Source: a bacterium
GTDB taxonomy: Bacteria; Vulcanimicrobiota; Vulcanimicrobiia; Vulcanimicrobiales; Vulcanimicrobiaceae
Direction of reading: 5' to 3'
Length of the DNA stretch: 64,000 nucleotides
Assembly: GCA_021778415.1 (NCBI GenBank)
Contig: JAJYCL010000006.1
Span: 36,076-100,075, forward strand
Made by a program: the position numbers and the translations under genes. The first letter of the stretch is position 1. Each line of letters starts with the position of its first letter. Below, piece after piece: positions 17,699 to 25,744 of the stretch. The notes below the pieces were generated by a model. The model saw only the letters and a program-made list of their open reading frames with translations. It did not search any database and was not told where the DNA came from.

Positions 17699-18673
17699 AT
17701 GCGCGGACTAATCGTGCTGACGCTGGCAACCTGCGTCAGTGCCATTGTCGGCCTGTTAGCCGGTGCAACATGGTTTGCACCGGCAACACTCCTCGCTGCA
17801 TTTTCTCAACATCATAGCGATGCTGCCACGATTTTGTGGCAATTACGACTTCCACGCATTATCGTCGTCGCCGTCGCCGGCGGTTCCCTCGGAGTCGGTG
17901 GCGCGCTCCTTCAGGGCTTGCTTCGTAACCCGCTCGTCGATCCATATCTCACCGGCACCAGTGCGGGCGCTGCATGCGCAATCGCCATCGGCGTCGTCCT
18001 CGGCATCGCAGCTCCAGCGCTGCCGGCAATCGGTTTTCTCGCCGGTCTCGGTACGGCGGCCGTCGTCGCATTGCTTGCGCGACGCGGAAGCGGCATCGAT
18101 GCCAATCGACTCATCGTCGCCGGCGTTTCCGTCAGTGCATTGCTCTCGGCGGTGATCACCGTCGTGCTCCTCCATGCCAGCGATATGGATTCGACGCAAG
18201 CCATCCTTTCGTGGCTTGCCGGTTCACCGGCCGGACGCGGCTGGCCGGAAATTCGCGCTGCGGTTCCGTACGCTGCGGTCGGGTTCGTCCTCGCCGTCGC
18301 GATGAGTCGCCCGCTCGATGCACTCCGTTTGGGCGATCAACGCGCGCGCTCACTCGGCGTCAATGTCGGCGTCGCACAATGGTTCATTTTGGCAGCCACA
18401 TCATTACTGGCTGCGGCGGCCGTCAGTCTGTGCGGGATGCTCGGATTTGTCGGCCTCATCGTGCCCCACATTGCGCGCCGCGCCGTCGGTTCCGGTGCCT
18501 TTGCGCTCATTCCGGCAAGCGCGCTCCTCGGCGCGTCGATGTCGATTCTTGCCGATGCGATCGGGAGAACCATCATCGCGCCGTCGGAAGTACCGCTCGG
18601 CGTTATCCTCGCGTTTTTCGGCGTTCCAGCCTTTCTCTATCTCATCGCACGCACGCATCGGTCGCAGGCATGA
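17699..18673 (+). CDS. btuC: Vitamin B12 ABC transporter permease
   Basis: This 324-residue FecCD-type permease has about ten helices. Family motifs are visible: LWQLRLPRIIVVAVAGGSLGVGGALLQG, RNPLVDPYLTG, and near the C-terminus GFVGLIVPHIARRAVG followed by LADAIGR. The ATG at 17699 has GGAG 7 nt upstream and lies 7 nt after the btuB stop. Its stop overlaps the btuD start as ATGA, so the two subunits are translationally coupled. Part of the riboswitch-controlled btuBCD unit. Confidence 0.93.
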   Translation: MRGLIVLTLATCVSAIVGLLAGATWFAPATLLAAFSQHHSDAATILWQLRLPRIIVVAVAGGSLGVGGALLQGLLRNPLVDPYLTGTSAGAACAIAIGVVLGIAAPALPAIGFLAGLGTAAVVALLARRGSGIDANRLIVAGVSVSALLSAVITVVLLHASDMDSTQAILSWLAGSPAGRGWPEIRAAVPYAAVGFVLAVAMSRPLDALRLGDQRARSLGVNVGVAQWFILAATSLLAAAAVSLCGMLGFVGLIVPHIARRAVGSGAFALIPASALLGASMSILADAIGRTIIAPSEVPLGVILAFFGVPAFLYLIARTHRSQA

Positions 18674-19443
18674 TTGAGATTCGACATCTAGATCTGGCTA
18701 TCGGCAAACGCCGACTCGTCGGCGATATCTCCGTAACGATCCCGCGCGGCGAATTTGTTGCGCTGCTCGGGCCGAACGGCGTGGGAAAAACGACTTTTTT
18801 GCGCTCGCTCTGCGGCCTGCATTCGGTGCCGACGGGGCGCGTCTACCTCGACGGCGAGGATCTCTCCGTCATGTCGATTCATGCGCGCGCCCACAAAGTC
18901 GCCTATCTTGCCACCGATGACCTTTTCGACGATGCCTTGCTCGTGCGCGATGTCATTGCCAGCGGCCGTTACGCCCATCGTGTTTGGTGGCGCTGGGATG
19001 AATCGCCCGATGATCGCGCCGCCATCGAAGCGGCGATGGATGCGGTGCGTATGACGCCGTTTGCCGGCCGCCGATTTACGACGCTCTCGTCCGGTGAGCG
19101 GCAACGCGTTTGGATCGCGATGGCACTGGCACAAGAGGCACCGATCTTGCTCCTCGATGAGCCGACCGGGCACCTCGATGTTCGCGTCGCGGACGCGATC
19201 CTGACCCTTTTGCGCGAACGCTCCCGCGCCGGAACAACGATTCTCTGCGCTATTCACGATCTCAACGAGGCAGCCGCATTCGCCGATCGCATGCTCCTCT
19301 TCGGCTGCGAACGCATGCTCACGTGCGCGCCGCCCGATGAACTCTTGGCTGGCGACCACCTCCAGAGCGCGTATGGGATCGCCATGCAGCCCATCATGTT
19401 AGCGAACGGGCAGTTGCGGGTTTTTCCCGCTCGTAAGGCGTAA
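18670..19443 (+). CDS. btuD: Vitamin B12 ABC transporter ATP-binding protein
   Basis: This 257-residue ATPase has Walker A GPNGVGKTT, signature LSSGERQRV, Walker B ILLLDEPTG and the H-loop AIHDLNEA. These are typical of the iron/B12 importer branch. It starts by ATGA overlap with btuC. The long hypothetical upstream extension in the same frame is antisense-like noise over btuC and was discarded. It pairs with BtuC and the lipoprotein BtuF encoded at 13426-14280. Confidence 0.93.
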   Translation: MIEIRHLDLAIGKRRLVGDISVTIPRGEFVALLGPNGVGKTTFLRSLCGLHSVPTGRVYLDGEDLSVMSIHARAHKVAYLATDDLFDDALLVRDVIASGRYAHRVWWRWDESPDDRAAIEAAMDAVRMTPFAGRRFTTLSSGERQRVWIAMALAQEAPILLLDEPTGHLDVRVADAILTLLRERSRAGTTILCAIHDLNEAAAFADRMLLFGCERMLTCAPPDELLAGDHLQSAYGIAMQPIMLANGQLRVFPARKA

Positions 19444-19489
19444 TGACGCCGATGGCGGTATTCGCCGCAGACAATGGAGGATGGTTCAC

Positions 19490-19762
19490 GTGAAATCGAT
19501 CTCTCGCAAAGATGCCCTCAAAGCCTTCGTCGTTCTCCCGGCTATGGCAGCTCTCGGTGCGGCGCTCGCGCAGCCGGCTGAGGCAAAAGGCACAAAAGCA
19601 CAATTCAAATATCGCGACAAACCCAACGGCAAGAAAATGTGCGCGAATTGCTCGCTCTTTCTTCCCGGGAAGACCGCGACGGCGGCCGGCCAATGCAAAG
19701 TGGTTGCCGGTTTTGTCAGCCCGCACGGCTGGTGTATCGCCTACGGTCCCAAAGCGAAGTAA
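19490..19762 (+). CDS. High-potential iron-sulfur protein (HiPIP)
   Basis: This 90-residue precursor has a Tat-like signal SRKDALKAFVVLPAMAALG (Arg-Lys rather than Arg-Arg), cleaved near residue 32. Four cysteines C51, C54, C69 and C82 match the HiPIP spacing (C-x2-C, later C and WC). HiPIPs are soluble periplasmic one-electron carriers between the bc1 complex and oxidases or reaction centres. GTG at 19490 is chosen because GGAGG lies 9 nt upstream; an ATG at 19481 touches that site. A strong terminator follows. Confidence 0.9.
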   Translation: MKSISRKDALKAFVVLPAMAALGAALAQPAEAKGTKAQFKYRDKPNGKKMCANCSLFLPGKTATAAGQCKVVAGFVSPHGWCIAYGPKAK

Positions 19763-19773
19763 CACGACGCAAG

Positions 19774-19819
19774 AAAAAAGGGACGGGGTGGCACGTTGTG
19801 CCGCCTCGCCCCTTTTTCT
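19774..19819. terminator. Bidirectional intrinsic terminator between HiPIP and TonB receptor genes
   Basis: A 20-bp near-perfect stem (17 of 20 matches, plus wobble pairs) closes with a GTT loop in GGCAC/GTGCC. It has an A-run on the left and CCCCTTTTTCTT on the right. It fits termination of both convergent genes. Confidence 0.92.
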
Positions 19820-19836
19820 TTGCGCATTTTGCGCTC

Positions 19837-22641
19837 CTAGACGGATTGCGAGAATGTCAGCATCATCGTTCGTGATGGAAGACCGAAGAGTTCGCCGGTT
19901 CCCGTATTTACAAATTGTTGTATCGAGTTCGCATCGTGAAAAAATTGGTTTTCGGGGACAAAAAGTTGATGTCCAAAATACCCGTAGTTTTGCACATTCT
20001 GATTGAAGACATTTTGCACACCGAGACGCACAGCCAATCCATTACTCAACGTCTTGCCAAGGAAACCATTAAAGTAATTATAGCCCGGGCGCATCGATGG
20101 GTTATTCGGTCCAATAAAGAATGCATCTAGGCGAGCTTCATACCCATTTTTCGCGTAGTCGATTCCAAGGGATGCTTTATGCGTCGGCAGGAAGGCGATT
20201 TGAGCGCCGTTGATGATTGTCGGATTATTTGCCAGAATCGAATCCGGGATTCCGGTTTGAATGCCGGATTGAATATCGTAGCTATAATCGAGATAGACGT
20301 TGCGGTTAAAGCGCTGGCGACCGCTAATTTCAATGCCGCGGTATTGTGCGTTTGCCGCATTATACGTGGTACTAATTCCCAGAAGTGCACTTACGTTCGC
20401 TGCCGTCACCGGTTGGCCGCCAACCTGACATCCAATACTATCGATTTTCGATGCGTATTGAGCCAAAGAAAGCGGATCGAGGGTGACACCCGGGAACTGC
20501 GAAAGCGGTTCCGACGCCGCGAAGAGTTGGTTACCGACGTTCGTTGAGTAGACATTCACCTGAACGGATGAATCGCGCGTGAAGCTATGAGCATAGCCGA
20601 ACTCAAGATCGTTCGCCTTCTTCGACGTAATCGCCGGATTTCCGCCCGAGCCGATGGTGTTAATGAAGCAATTCGGATTCAGGCTCGATGGGTTCCCATT
20701 AATAACCGGTGCTCCGGAGGCTTTAAGTTCCGGTGCCGGATCTCCGGTTGTATGTCCATAGGTAAAGCGGAAAACATCGTGGCCGCTCTTCGGACGCACG
20801 ACAAACGAGATGCGAGGGTCCACATTCGTTTGACCGGTAACGCTTGATTTTTTCAACCAGGCATTGGCAAAGACCGAGACGTGACGCGAAAGAAATGCCG
20901 ATCCGCGGACAAAGCCGCTTCCGTATCCTAAGGCTGCCGGGGCGGAGTAATCAAACGTTCCCAGCGTTGGAGCGTTGGGGTCGTTATAGTTAAGTCGCGT
21001 TTGCAATTGGTGCTCGACAAAATACCCGAATCCGAGATCGGTCTTATCGTTTGCAATGTCGTCGGAGAGCATGAGCCCCGTCGAGTTCGTGAATTGCGAA
21101 TAGACGTACCCGGTATAGATCCCGAGCGTGGGGTCGAAGCCACCGGCAACTTGCGATGATTTATAGAATTTATAGTGATCGAAAAACATATCGGCTGCGT
21201 ACGTCGATTTTTTCGAAATCGTCGTGATGCGCGCGTGATAGTCGAAAAACGACGTACCACGTTTGCGATTTGGCCCGCCACCGGCGGGGCCGTAGGAATT
21301 GGCTGCATATTGTGCGGCGGAGTAACATGCGTTCGGGTTGCTATCCGTCGAAACGAGATATCCCGAGGTCGTTCCAGCCGGATCGCTCGGCAAGGCACAG
21401 TTACCGGGATTCGCTTGAATGAGCCCCAAGCGCGAATCATACGGAATATTGTCGCCGTCGCCGTTTCCCGTTGAATCGGCTTCTTGACCGGCCGCGTACC
21501 AGGCTGCGGTGATATCGGTATTTCCCGAAAGCGCGTACCGGAACTTCACAAGGCCGGTGCGCAGCGTCGTATCTCCGGTGACGCGATAGGTATTCGCAGC
21601 GAGGTTACACGATGTCAGATCGGGATTCGGCTGCGCGGGGCACGGATTGATGCCAAAGTTATTCGGACGCGACGACTGCGCGATCTGAGCTCCCGGGAAC
21701 ATGCCGTAGAGACCTTGGACTCCGCCGGCCAAAGCATAGCCGAGACGACCGATCGTTCCCGTTGCTTTGAATGCCGTCTTCTGCTGGCCTTGATCGCCGA
21801 TGCCTAGTATCAGCGACATCGAACGGTTACGCGTCGGATTTAAGGTCTGCATATCGATGGTTCCGCCGGTTGCGTCGGTTCCATACAAACCGCTCGCACC
21901 CGATCCGAAGGTTACTTGCACTTTGTTCAGTGCAAGAAACGATGCTGCAGCATAATTGAATGAACCGGAATACGTCCCGTACGGATGGTTGATTCCATAG
22001 ACACCCTGCGGGCCAACCGGATGACCGTCAAGCAATGCTTGAGTCTCGGTTTCACCTAACCCACGAATATCGATGTACGAGTCGTCACCTTGAGCGGCAG
22101 TCTGGCCGCTCCCGGCAAAATTCACGCCCGGCAAATTGTGCAACAATTCCGCCGCTCGAAGATAGCCTTCGTCGTTGAGCAACTGCGCGTCGATTGATTT
22201 CGTAATCGTTGTCGTTGCGGCGAGCGCGCCGCCGGCACGCGAGGTCACGGTAGCGATCGTCTTGAGGCTACCCGTCGTGGCAACGCGCGAAAGCGACAAT
22301 CGAACCGCGACGGTCGATCCACCGGCCACAGCGACGATATCGGAACGAACCAGCCCATAGCCATGCGCATCGACGCCTACTTCGTACAGTCCAGGCGACA
22401 CGTTGGCAAAGGAGTAGTTTCCTTGATCGTCGGTACTCGTGGTTTGGAAGATTTTTCCGCTGTGTTGAAGCGTGACTTTCGCATGAGCAATCGCAAGGCC
22501 GGTCGTTTGATCGACGATAATGCCTGTGATCGTTCCCGTTGTGGTTTGCGCGCTTACCGGTGCGAGGCACAGAATGCCAAACGCGCAAACAAAAAATGCC
22601 GACACAATTTTGTGCCAGACATTTCGTCGGTTTTCTAACAT
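19837..22641 (-). CDS. TonB-dependent receptor with N-terminal carboxypeptidase-regulatory-like domain
   Basis: This 934-residue outer-membrane receptor has a signal peptide ending at APVSAQ and a regulatory-like beta-sandwich (GTITGIIVDQTTGLAIAHA, then GNYSFANVSPGLYEVGV). A plug (LLHNLPGVNFAG, DIRGLGETETQALLDG, TDATGGTIDMQT) and a large barrel follow. The plug contains GLYGTDATGG. The start ATG at 22641 has GGAG 6 nt upstream. The ligand is unknown; this architecture is common for oligomer- or siderophore-uptake receptors in Acidobacteriota and Eremiobacterota. The leader forms a hairpin covering part of the ribosome site. Confidence 0.9.
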   Translation of the reverse strand: MLENRRNVWHKIVSAFFVCAFGILCLAPVSAQTTTGTITGIIVDQTTGLAIAHAKVTLQHSGKIFQTTSTDDQGNYSFANVSPGLYEVGVDAHGYGLVRSDIVAVAGGSTVAVRLSLSRVATTGSLKTIATVTSRAGGALAATTTITKSIDAQLLNDEGYLRAAELLHNLPGVNFAGSGQTAAQGDDSYIDIRGLGETETQALLDGHPVGPQGVYGINHPYGTYSGSFNYAAASFLALNKVQVTFGSGASGLYGTDATGGTIDMQTLNPTRNRSMSLILGIGDQGQQKTAFKATGTIGRLGYALAGGVQGLYGMFPGAQIAQSSRPNNFGINPCPAQPNPDLTSCNLAANTYRVTGDTTLRTGLVKFRYALSGNTDITAAWYAAGQEADSTGNGDGDNIPYDSRLGLIQANPGNCALPSDPAGTTSGYLVSTDSNPNACYSAAQYAANSYGPAGGGPNRKRGTSFFDYHARITTISKKSTYAADMFFDHYKFYKSSQVAGGFDPTLGIYTGYVYSQFTNSTGLMLSDDIANDKTDLGFGYFVEHQLQTRLNYNDPNAPTLGTFDYSAPAALGYGSGFVRGSAFLSRHVSVFANAWLKKSSVTGQTNVDPRISFVVRPKSGHDVFRFTYGHTTGDPAPELKASGAPVINGNPSSLNPNCFINTIGSGGNPAITSKKANDLEFGYAHSFTRDSSVQVNVYSTNVGNQLFAASEPLSQFPGVTLDPLSLAQYASKIDSIGCQVGGQPVTAANVSALLGISTTYNAANAQYRGIEISGRQRFNRNVYLDYSYDIQSGIQTGIPDSILANNPTIINGAQIAFLPTHKASLGIDYAKNGYEARLDAFFIGPNNPSMRPGYNYFNGFLGKTLSNGLAVRLGVQNVFNQNVQNYGYFGHQLFVPENQFFHDANSIQQFVNTGTGELFGLPSRTMMLTFSQSV

Positions 22642-22648
22642 GTAGACT

Positions 22649-22707
22649 CCATCGTCGGAAGCAAGGTAATGCCCCGAGGATAACCGCGCCTTGCTAAGAG
22701 CCGATGG
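22649..22707 (-). promoter_or_regulatory. Structured leader of the TonB receptor mRNA
   Basis: In the minus-strand transcript, 707-702 (CCATCG) pairs with 654-649 (CGATGG), all within 22,6xx-22,7xx. Next, 22695-22689 (AGCAAGG) pairs with 22666-22660 (CCTTGCT), separated by a 5/6-nt internal loop. The two last G of the outer stem are the first bases of the GGAG ribosome site at 22650-22647, so folding would partly hide it. It matches no riboswitch class I recognise. Confidence 0.55.
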
Positions 22708-22736
22708 TCAAAAGATTAACGACTTCTAACGTCCGC

Positions 22737-24116
22737 TTAAGAGACTCCGACGCGCACGGCTAAGACGGCAAGATCGTCGCTCATGTGATTGCCGCCGCGC
22801 TCGCGAACTCTCGCGATGAGCTCATCGGCAAGCAGCTGCGGGTCCTCGCTCGCTCGGGCGATGAGCGTGCAGGCGCCTTCGCTCCCTAAAATGTCGCCGC
22901 GGCGATCTCGCGCTTCCGAAAGCCCGTCCGTGGTGAGAACGAGTAAATCCCCTCGCGACAGACTCAAGCGCCGAGTTTCGTACGTCGCCTCCATGACTCC
23001 CAAAACCGGTCCCGTAACCTCAAGCGAGCGCACATCGGCACGGTGCCGCAAAAACGCCGTGTCGTGCCCGGCGCTCGCGTAGAGCAGATAGTGGGATTCA
23101 ATATCGAGCATTCCTAAAAACATCGAGACAAAAAGGCTCGGATCGTCAAGGCCGTGCATCAACGCCGTATTTAATTCCGCCAAAATCGTTGCGGGATCGC
23201 GACGCGCGAATGCGATGGAACGAACCGTGAATTTCACAAACGCCGAAAGAACGGCCGCGTCGATACCCTTTCCGCTAACATCGGCGACCATGACCATGGC
23301 CAAGCGATCGGAGAGACGATAGACATCAAAAATATCACCGCCGACGGCAACATGCCGCGTCGCAGATTGATATGCGGAGCCGACGCTCGATCCCGGAAGC
23401 GCGACGTGCTCGCTTCGTATTGCCCGCTGCAGAATGTCGGTTGTCGCTCGCTCCGATTCAAGCGCATGATCGACGCGTGAACGATACGCATTGAATAAAA
23501 TCGCTAAAAGGCCGAAGACCAAAAGCCAAAATGCCCGCACATAGAGCGTCGCATTGACTTGCTCGATCGTTGCGTCGGAAAGTTGTTTGGAAAGGGCATC
23601 GAGATCGGTTCGTATCGTTTGAATTCGTTGATGCTCATAATCGGCAAAGAGTCGAGTGAACTGATCGATACGTCCGGCGCCTCGCTCGCCGCCCGATAGC
23701 ATCGGGCGAGCAACTTGATCGCGCCATTCATTCTGTGCCGAGACGTATTCGCGCAGGGCGAGCGTTGCATTATCGAGCCGCTCTTCCGCCAACACCACTG
23801 CTAACGATTGTGCGCGCTGATCTAAAATGGAGACAAAAGTCGGATATTGATCGCGATAATACGCCTCGCCCGTAACGACGTACGCGCGAACTGCGCTCTC
23901 TTCGGAGACCTGCATGCGTACGAGCTGCTCGAGCGCAATCTCGGCTTGATCGAGCTTGGCGTGACGATCGAAGGTGGCAGCGATCTGAGCGCGTGTCGAA
24001 AATGCCCCTTGAACGGCAATAAAAAGCGTCACTGCCAGAAAAGCAGTAAAAACGACCGTGGCAGTAATGCGGGGAACCGCAATCCGGAAAGGCACCTGGG
24101 TTCCTACGCCGCGCAT
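22737..24116 (-). CDS. Membrane sensor PP2C-type serine phosphatase (CHASE3-like plus SpoIIE domain)
   Basis: This 459-residue protein starts with a helix at about 18-38 and an extracytoplasmic helical region of ~150 residues containing SEESAVRAYVVTGEAYYRDQY, typical of CHASE3 sensors. A second helix lies at 193-213. The C-terminal half is a SpoIIE/RsbU phosphatase: VGGDIFDVY, MVADVSGKGIDAAVL, SAGHDTAFL, LTTDGLSEARD and SDDLAVLAV hold the metal-binding aspartates. Such proteins dephosphorylate anti-sigma antagonists. No partner switch genes are adjacent, so the target is unknown. It is divergent from manB with only 35 nt between. Confidence 0.9.
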   Translation of the reverse strand: MRGVGTQVPFRIAVPRITATVVFTAFLAVTLFIAVQGAFSTRAQIAATFDRHAKLDQAEIALEQLVRMQVSEESAVRAYVVTGEAYYRDQYPTFVSILDQRAQSLAVVLAEERLDNATLALREYVSAQNEWRDQVARPMLSGGERGAGRIDQFTRLFADYEHQRIQTIRTDLDALSKQLSDATIEQVNATLYVRAFWLLVFGLLAILFNAYRSRVDHALESERATTDILQRAIRSEHVALPGSSVGSAYQSATRHVAVGGDIFDVYRLSDRLAMVMVADVSGKGIDAAVLSAFVKFTVRSIAFARRDPATILAELNTALMHGLDDPSLFVSMFLGMLDIESHYLLYASAGHDTAFLRHRADVRSLEVTGPVLGVMEATYETRRLSLSRGDLLVLTTDGLSEARDRRGDILGSEGACTLIARASEDPQLLADELIARVRERGGNHMSDDLAVLAVRVGVS

Positions 24117-24151
24117 AGGTTTCGCCCTGCGACCCTACGAACCGAAAGCCC

Positions 24152-25501
24152 ATGCTTGACCCGGCGCTTAACGCGATCTTTAAATCCTACGATGTCCGCG
24201 GTGTGTACGGAACCGAACTCACTGATGAGATCGCCTACGCAATTGGGCGCTGCTACCCGGCGCTGGTGGGTGGAAGCAAGCTCGTGGTCGGCCGAGATAT
24301 GCGCCCCTCGGGCGTTGCCCTGTTCGAAGCCTTTGCTCGCGGCGCCACGGAGGCTGGAGCATCGGTCACCGACATTGGCCTCGTCTCAACCGATGCGCTC
24401 TATTTCGCGGTCGGAAAATTTGGATTCGACGGCGGAATCATGATTACGGCATCGCATAATCCGGCGAAATATAACGGACTGAAGTGCACGCGAGCGAATG
24501 CCGAAGCGATCTCCTTCGACGGCGGTCTGCGTTCGGTCCGAGATCGGATTGCGAATCACGACCTACCGCCAAAGGCGGCTCAGAGCGGTACGGTTGAACA
24601 GCGCTTTATCCTCGATGATTTTGCGCAGCATTGCCTGTCGTTCATCGATCCAAAACAGATCAAGCCGTTCAAGATCGTTATTGACGCGGGGAACGGTATG
24701 GCTGGAGCAACCGTACCTCACGTATTCAAGCATCTTCCCTGCGAAATTATCCCGCTCTACTTCGAGCTCGACGGAAATTTCCCGAATCACCCCGCGAGCC
24801 CGATCGAACCGGAGAACATGGTTGATCTCCAGGCAGCCGTTCGTAAGCATGGAAGCGATCTCGGCGTTGCGTTCGATGGAGATGCCGATCGCATGTTCAT
24901 TGTCGACGAACATGGCAATTTGATCGATGGAAGCACCGTTACCGCGCTGGTTGCCCTCAACACGTTGCGCAAACATCCAGGTTCGAAAATTCTGTATAAT
25001 TTGATCTGCAGTAGATCGGTTCCGGAACTCGTGGAAAAAGCCGGCGGGGTAGCAATTCGCTCACAGGTCGGCCACTCGATTATCAAACAAACGATGCGGG
25101 AACGCGACATCTTGTTTGGAGGAGAGCATAGCGGGCATTTCTATTTCCGCGAAAATTGGTACGCCGATTCCGGCATGATCGCGTTGATGGAATGTTTGGA
25201 AGTCTTTTCCCGGACCAACGATCCGGTCAGCGCCGTCATCGCTCCCATCGATACGCGCTTTCGCTCCGGAGAAATCAATTCGACCGTAGCGGATGCACAG
25301 GCAAAAATGTCTCAATTGGAATCGGTCCACGCCGATGCTCACATCGATCATCTCGATGGCGTGACCATCTCCTATCCAACGTGGTGGATGAACATCCGCC
25401 CGTCGAATACCGAGCCGCTATTACGACTCAACGTCGAGGGCGATACTCGAGAGCTCATGGAACAAAATCGAGATGCAGCCCTTGCGCTGATTCGTTCGTA
25501 A
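24152..25501 (+). CDS. manB: Phosphomannomutase / phosphoglucomutase
   Basis: This 449-residue alpha-D-phosphohexomutase interconverts hexose 6- and 1-phosphates for cell-surface polysaccharide or nucleotide sugars. The four family motifs are present: TASHNPAKYNG (catalytic Ser 101), DGDADR (metal), GGEHSGH (sugar binding) and RPSNTEPLLRLNVE (phosphate binding). Length matches the PMM/PGM family. It runs in the same direction as the Dps remnant, 9 nt downstream. It is probably bifunctional PMM/PGM; the sequence alone cannot decide the sugar. Confidence 0.93.
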   Translation: MLDPALNAIFKSYDVRGVYGTELTDEIAYAIGRCYPALVGGSKLVVGRDMRPSGVALFEAFARGATEAGASVTDIGLVSTDALYFAVGKFGFDGGIMITASHNPAKYNGLKCTRANAEAISFDGGLRSVRDRIANHDLPPKAAQSGTVEQRFILDDFAQHCLSFIDPKQIKPFKIVIDAGNGMAGATVPHVFKHLPCEIIPLYFELDGNFPNHPASPIEPENMVDLQAAVRKHGSDLGVAFDGDADRMFIVDEHGNLIDGSTVTALVALNTLRKHPGSKILYNLICSRSVPELVEKAGGVAIRSQVGHSIIKQTMRERDILFGGEHSGHFYFRENWYADSGMIALMECLEVFSRTNDPVSAVIAPIDTRFRSGEINSTVADAQAKMSQLESVHADAHIDHLDGVTISYPTWWMNIRPSNTEPLLRLNVEGDTRELMEQNRDAALALIRS

Positions 25502-25510
25502 GGAATCATC

Positions 25511-25732
25511 ATGACTTCAGCTACACAACACAATCGTCGCACGCGCGTCGATATTCCGGAACAAACGCGTTTGCACCTTACGACAGCGCTCAACGCATCG
25601 TTGGCAACGGCGCTCGATCTAAAATTACAGGCAAAACAGGCTCATTGGAATGTCGGTGGGATGGAATTCTCTACCGAAATCTCGCGAACCGCGGATAAAA
25701 ACCTTTGGATGCTTGAAGCGCATCTTCGTTAA
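25511..25732 (+). pseudogene. dps: Dps-like ferritin remnant with large internal deletion
   Basis: The 73-residue frame begins like a Dps protein: LNASLATALDLKLQAKQAHWNVGG, the first helix with the ferroxidase His. It then jumps after GGMEF directly to STEISRTADKNLWMLEAHLR, which is the typical extreme C-terminus of Dps. About 90-100 central residues, including helices B and C and the remaining iron ligands, are missing in frame. It cannot form the normal four-helix bundle. It lies between manB and the dynamin gene on the same strand. A functional mini-protein is possible but less likely. Confidence 0.8.
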
Positions 25733-25744
25733 TCTGTCCATTTC

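Noticed and set aside
17974..18669. Long arginine-rich extension before btuD
   Set aside because: It is an alternative frame of btuC with skewed composition; the ATGA junction gives the normal BtuD start.
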